Shown: positions 61,842 to 64,000 of the stretch, in pieces | Numbering within the stretch: the first letter of the stretch is position 1 | Layout: each line of letters opens with the position of its first letter | Source: Urbifossiella limnaea | Lineage (GTDB): Bacteria > Planctomycetota > Planctomycetia > Gemmatales > Gemmataceae | Reading direction: 5' to 3' | Assembly: GCF_007747215.1 (NCBI RefSeq) | Contig: NZ_CP036273.1 | Coordinates: 7,114,322-7,178,321, forward strand | DNA: 64,000 nucleotides | The notes under the pieces: model-generated | Seen by the model: the letters and a program-made list of their open reading frames with translations, nothing else | The model's database searches: none | Told to the model about the DNA's origin: nothing | Program-made: the position numbers and the translations under genes

Positions 61842-64000
61842 TCACTCCACGAAGACGAACTCGTTCGAGGCCAGCAGCACCCGACACAGCCCGCGCCAGG
61901 CGCGGAGCCGTCGGTCGGCCGGCGCCAGCGCCGGGTCGGCCGCCGCCTCGGAGCGCGTCAGGTATGTCGCCACCCGGTCGAGCTCGGCCGTCGTCGGAGC
62001 GCGGCCGAAGGCCCGGCGGTACGCCTCGGTGACGCGGGCCGGGTCGTCGCCGGGCGCGGCCAGAAGCACGCGGGCGAACGCCTCCGCGGCGCGATCGACG
62101 AGCCCGCCGTTGAGCATGAACAGCGCCTGCGTCGGGACGACGGTGGTCGGCCGCTGGCCGGCCGGGACCGACGGGTCGGGGAAGTCGAGCGTCTGGAGCA
62201 CGTCGTACACGGCACTGCGGACCACCGGCAGGTACACGGTGCGGCGCGGGTGGTCGTAGTCCTCGTAGTTCCGACTGCCGGTCCCGGTGACGTACTGCCG
62301 CGGGGTCGCCTTCAGCAGCGATCCGCCGACGGTCCGGTCGAGCAGGCCGGACACGGCGAGCATCCCGTCGCGCACCTCCTCCGCGTCGAGCCGGCGGCGG
62401 GGGAAGCGCGACAGGAGGCGATTCTCGGGGTCACGTCGGAGCGCCGTCGCGTCCGCCTGCGAGACGGAGCGGTAGGCCGCGGACGTGACCATCAGCCGGT
62501 GCATGTACTTCAGCGACCACCCCTTCTCGACGAACTCGGCGGCGAGCCAGTCGAGCAGCTCGGGGTGGCTGGGCCGCTCGCCGAGGCGGCCGAAGTTGTC
62601 CGGCGTCCGCACCAGCCCGGTTCCGAAGTGCCCGGCCCAGAGGCGGTTCACCATCACGCGGGCGGTGAGCGGGTTCGCGGGCCGGGTGAGCCAGTCGGCC
62701 AGTTCGAGCCGGCCGCTGCGGTCGGGGCCGATCGGCGCCGCGGCGTCGCCGAACACCTGTGGGACGCGGCGCGGCACCTCGGCGCCGAGCGTGAGGTGGT
62801 TGCCGCGGAGGTGGACGCGCAGGTTCTCGCCCTTGGCGTCCTCGACCGCCATCGCCTCGTCTACCGGCGGCCGCGCCTTCTCGGCCGCGGCGAGCGCCTC
62901 GCGCCGCAACGTCGCCTCGCGCTTCGCTTCGGGCGCCGCTTCCGCCTCCACCGCCGGCGACGTGCGGAACGAATCGTTGCCCTTCGTCTTCGCGTCCTCA
63001 GCGAACTGGCGGAGGACCGAAGCGAGGAGTTTGCGATCCGCCGCGAGCTGCTCGACCGACAGCGGCGCCGCCGCGACCTGCTCCGGCGTCATCGGCAGGA
63101 GGGCGAACTTGTCGAGGTGCGGGAACGGGCCGGCGCGCTCGAACCGCACCACCGCCTTCCCGGCCGGCAGCGCGACGACGCCCTCGGCGTGCCACGTCTG
63201 CGTGTCGGGGTTCCACGAGCCGGTCTTCGCCCCGCACGCCGCCCCGGCGAGCAACCTGCCGCCGACCGTCACGCGCACCGGCCGCGGCTCGGCGGCGGCG
63301 TAGCGGACGGCGAGTTGGTACGTCCCCGCCGCGGGAACCTCCACGTCGTACTCGGCGACGTTCGGCAGCGGCCCGGCGTTGATGACGACGCCGATCCCGG
63401 CGCCGTAGCCGTCGGTGAGTTTCAACACGTTCCCGCGGGCGAACGCCTCGGCCTCCACGCGGACCGTACCGGCCGGCGCGTCCTTCGTCGGGTCGGCGAC
63501 GACCAGCTTCAGCGGCCCGGAGCGCCGCGCCACCTCGGCCGCGGCCGAGGTGTACTCGGCCGCGCGCTTCCGCTCCTCCGTCAGCCGCGCCGCCACCGCG
63601 GCCTTGAGCTTGGCGTCAGCCGCATTCACCTCCGCCTTCGCGGCGGCCACCGTCTTCTCGTGAGCCGCCAGCGCCGCGGCCGAAGCGGCGCTGCCGATCG
63701 GGCGCTCGTTCCACGCCGCCACGACCGTGTGGTTCTTCATCGTCTTCGTGGAGGAGAACATGCCGGCGAGCGCGTAGTAGTCTTCGGCGCGGATGGGGTC
63801 GAACTTGTGGTCGTGGCAGCGGGCGCAGCCGAGTGTCAGGCCCAGGAACGCCTGGCCGAGCGCGTCGAGTTGCTCGTCCACGATGTCCATCCGCATCTTC
63901 ATCGGGTCGTCCTCGGCGAGCATCTTGGGCCCGACCACGAGGAACCCGGTGGCGGTCAGCCGGTCGGCGCGCTCGGCGTCGGTGCCGCCGGGGAGGAGGT
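61842..64000 (-). CDS. DUF1549/DUF1553 planctomycete cytochrome (5' end outside window)
   Basis: About 719 codons are visible, open to the right edge; the missing N-terminal part would carry the signal peptide, any PSCyt1 haem domain and most of DUF1549. The visible part starts in the end of DUF1549 with GCARCHDHKFDPI, a CxxCH haem-binding motif. A coiled-coil Ala-rich segment and a carbohydrate-binding-like beta domain follow (YDVEVPAAGTYQLAVRYAAA). DUF1553 then runs to the end (RLELADWLTRPANPLTARVM, VNRLWAGHFGTGLVRTPDNF, HPELLDWLA, RRLDAEEVRD, LFMLNGG). The gene overlaps nothing but leads the DUF1501 gene by 5 bp, the usual operon order. Likely a periplasmic haem protein of polysaccharide or organic-matter use. 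Confidence 0.9.
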   Translation of the reverse strand, partial: LLPGGTDAERADRLTATGFLVVGPKMLAEDDPMKMRMDIVDEQLDALGQAFLGLTLGCARCHDHKFDPIRAEDYYALAGMFSSTKTMKNHTVVAAWNERPIGSAASAAALAAHEKTVAAAKAEVNAADAKLKAAVAARLTEERKRAAEYTSAAAEVARRSGPLKLVVADPTKDAPAGTVRVEAEAFARGNVLKLTDGYGAGIGVVINAGPLPNVAEYDVEVPAAGTYQLAVRYAAAEPRPVRVTVGGRLLAGAACGAKTGSWNPDTQTWHAEGVVALPAGKAVVRFERAGPFPHLDKFALLPMTPEQVAAAPLSVEQLAADRKLLASVLRQFAEDAKTKGNDSFRTSPAVEAEAAPEAKREATLRREALAAAEKARPPVDEAMAVEDAKGENLRVHLRGNHLTLGAEVPRRVPQVFGDAAAPIGPDRSGRLELADWLTRPANPLTARVMVNRLWAGHFGTGLVRTPDNFGRLGERPSHPELLDWLAAEFVEKGWSLKYMHRLMVTSAAYRSVSQADATALRRDPENRLLSRFPRRRLDAEEVRDGMLAVSGLLDRTVGGSLLKATPRQYVTGTGSRNYEDYDHPRRTVYLPVVRSAVYDVLQTLDFPDPSVPAGQRPTTVVPTQALFMLNGGLVDRAAEAFARVLLAAPGDDPARVTEAYRRAFGRAPTTAELDRVATYLTRSEAAADPALAPADRRLRAWRGLCRVLLASNEFVFVE

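Noticed and set aside
1-64000. CRISPR arrays, tRNA or rRNA genes
   Set aside because: No regularly spaced identical short repeats with unique spacers, and no cloverleaf or rRNA-like sequence was noticed. The palindrome array at 17402-17527 has diverged units and is not a CRISPR. A tRNA scan would be decisive.

Overview
The window is about 64 kb of very GC-rich DNA that reads as a planctomycete, most likely a member of the Gemmataceae. The evidence is family content: a DUF1553/DUF1501 gene pair with a CxxCH haem motif, two serine/threonine kinase-WD40 receptors paired with an ECF sigma factor, a PQQ-propeller protein, a csrA gene, and several very large exported proteins. The exported proteins start with the planctomycete N-terminal signature (LE-x-LE-x-R-x-x-P-A) and carry FG-GAP propellers. 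No rRNA, tRNA, CRISPR array or replication origin was recognised.

Layout. 1-15256: surface-protein region. It holds the 3' part of a giant beta-rich/Calx-beta/FG-GAP protein (+), a PAS-only protein (-), and three tandem delta-60/FG-GAP paralogues on the minus strand, two of which share a 742-bp identical DNA block. Remnants of a MacB/FtsX-type permease and of a receiver domain lie at its edges. 15783-22079: a thioredoxin-CcdA membrane protein (-); csrA and a BON-like gene (+) behind an array of four palindromes; then an overlapping three-gene phosphorelay (globin-coupled histidine kinase, tandem-receiver protein, REC-PAS hybrid kinase), followed by the truncated end of an IS3-family element. 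22745-38429: a tight four-gene minus-strand operon encoding a transglutaminase-like protein, a caspase/C25-like peptidase, a CHAT-nSTAND-TPR protein and a 2,696-residue FG-GAP/NHL surface protein. 38794-48853: a long co-directional minus-strand run of ECF sigma factor, kinase-WD40, kinase-WD40, peroxiredoxin, PQQ-propeller protein and an exported methyltransferase. 49064-55078: a small unknown gene and a large exported protein with an HExxHxxGxxD zinc-peptidase motif. 55780-60307: a two-gene module encoding TIR-CHAT-(unknown)-GNAT/FeeM-like acyltransferase-Cys cluster, plus a PAS-like/SAM methyltransferase. 60466-64000: DUF1501 and DUF1553 (partial).

Best candidates for an undescribed system are: (i) the 22745-38429 operon, which places three different cysteine-protease-like folds beside a STAND ATPase and a giant extracellular protein; and (ii) the TIR-CHAT-acyltransferase/methyltransferase pair. 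In the second, one polypeptide joins an apparently complete NADase-type TIR, a CHAT protease and a small-molecule acyltransferase. Both look like regulated cell-death, defence or danger-signal machinery by domain content, but their function is inference. All coordinates and motif positions were read by eye from the sequence and conceptual translation; no database search was run.
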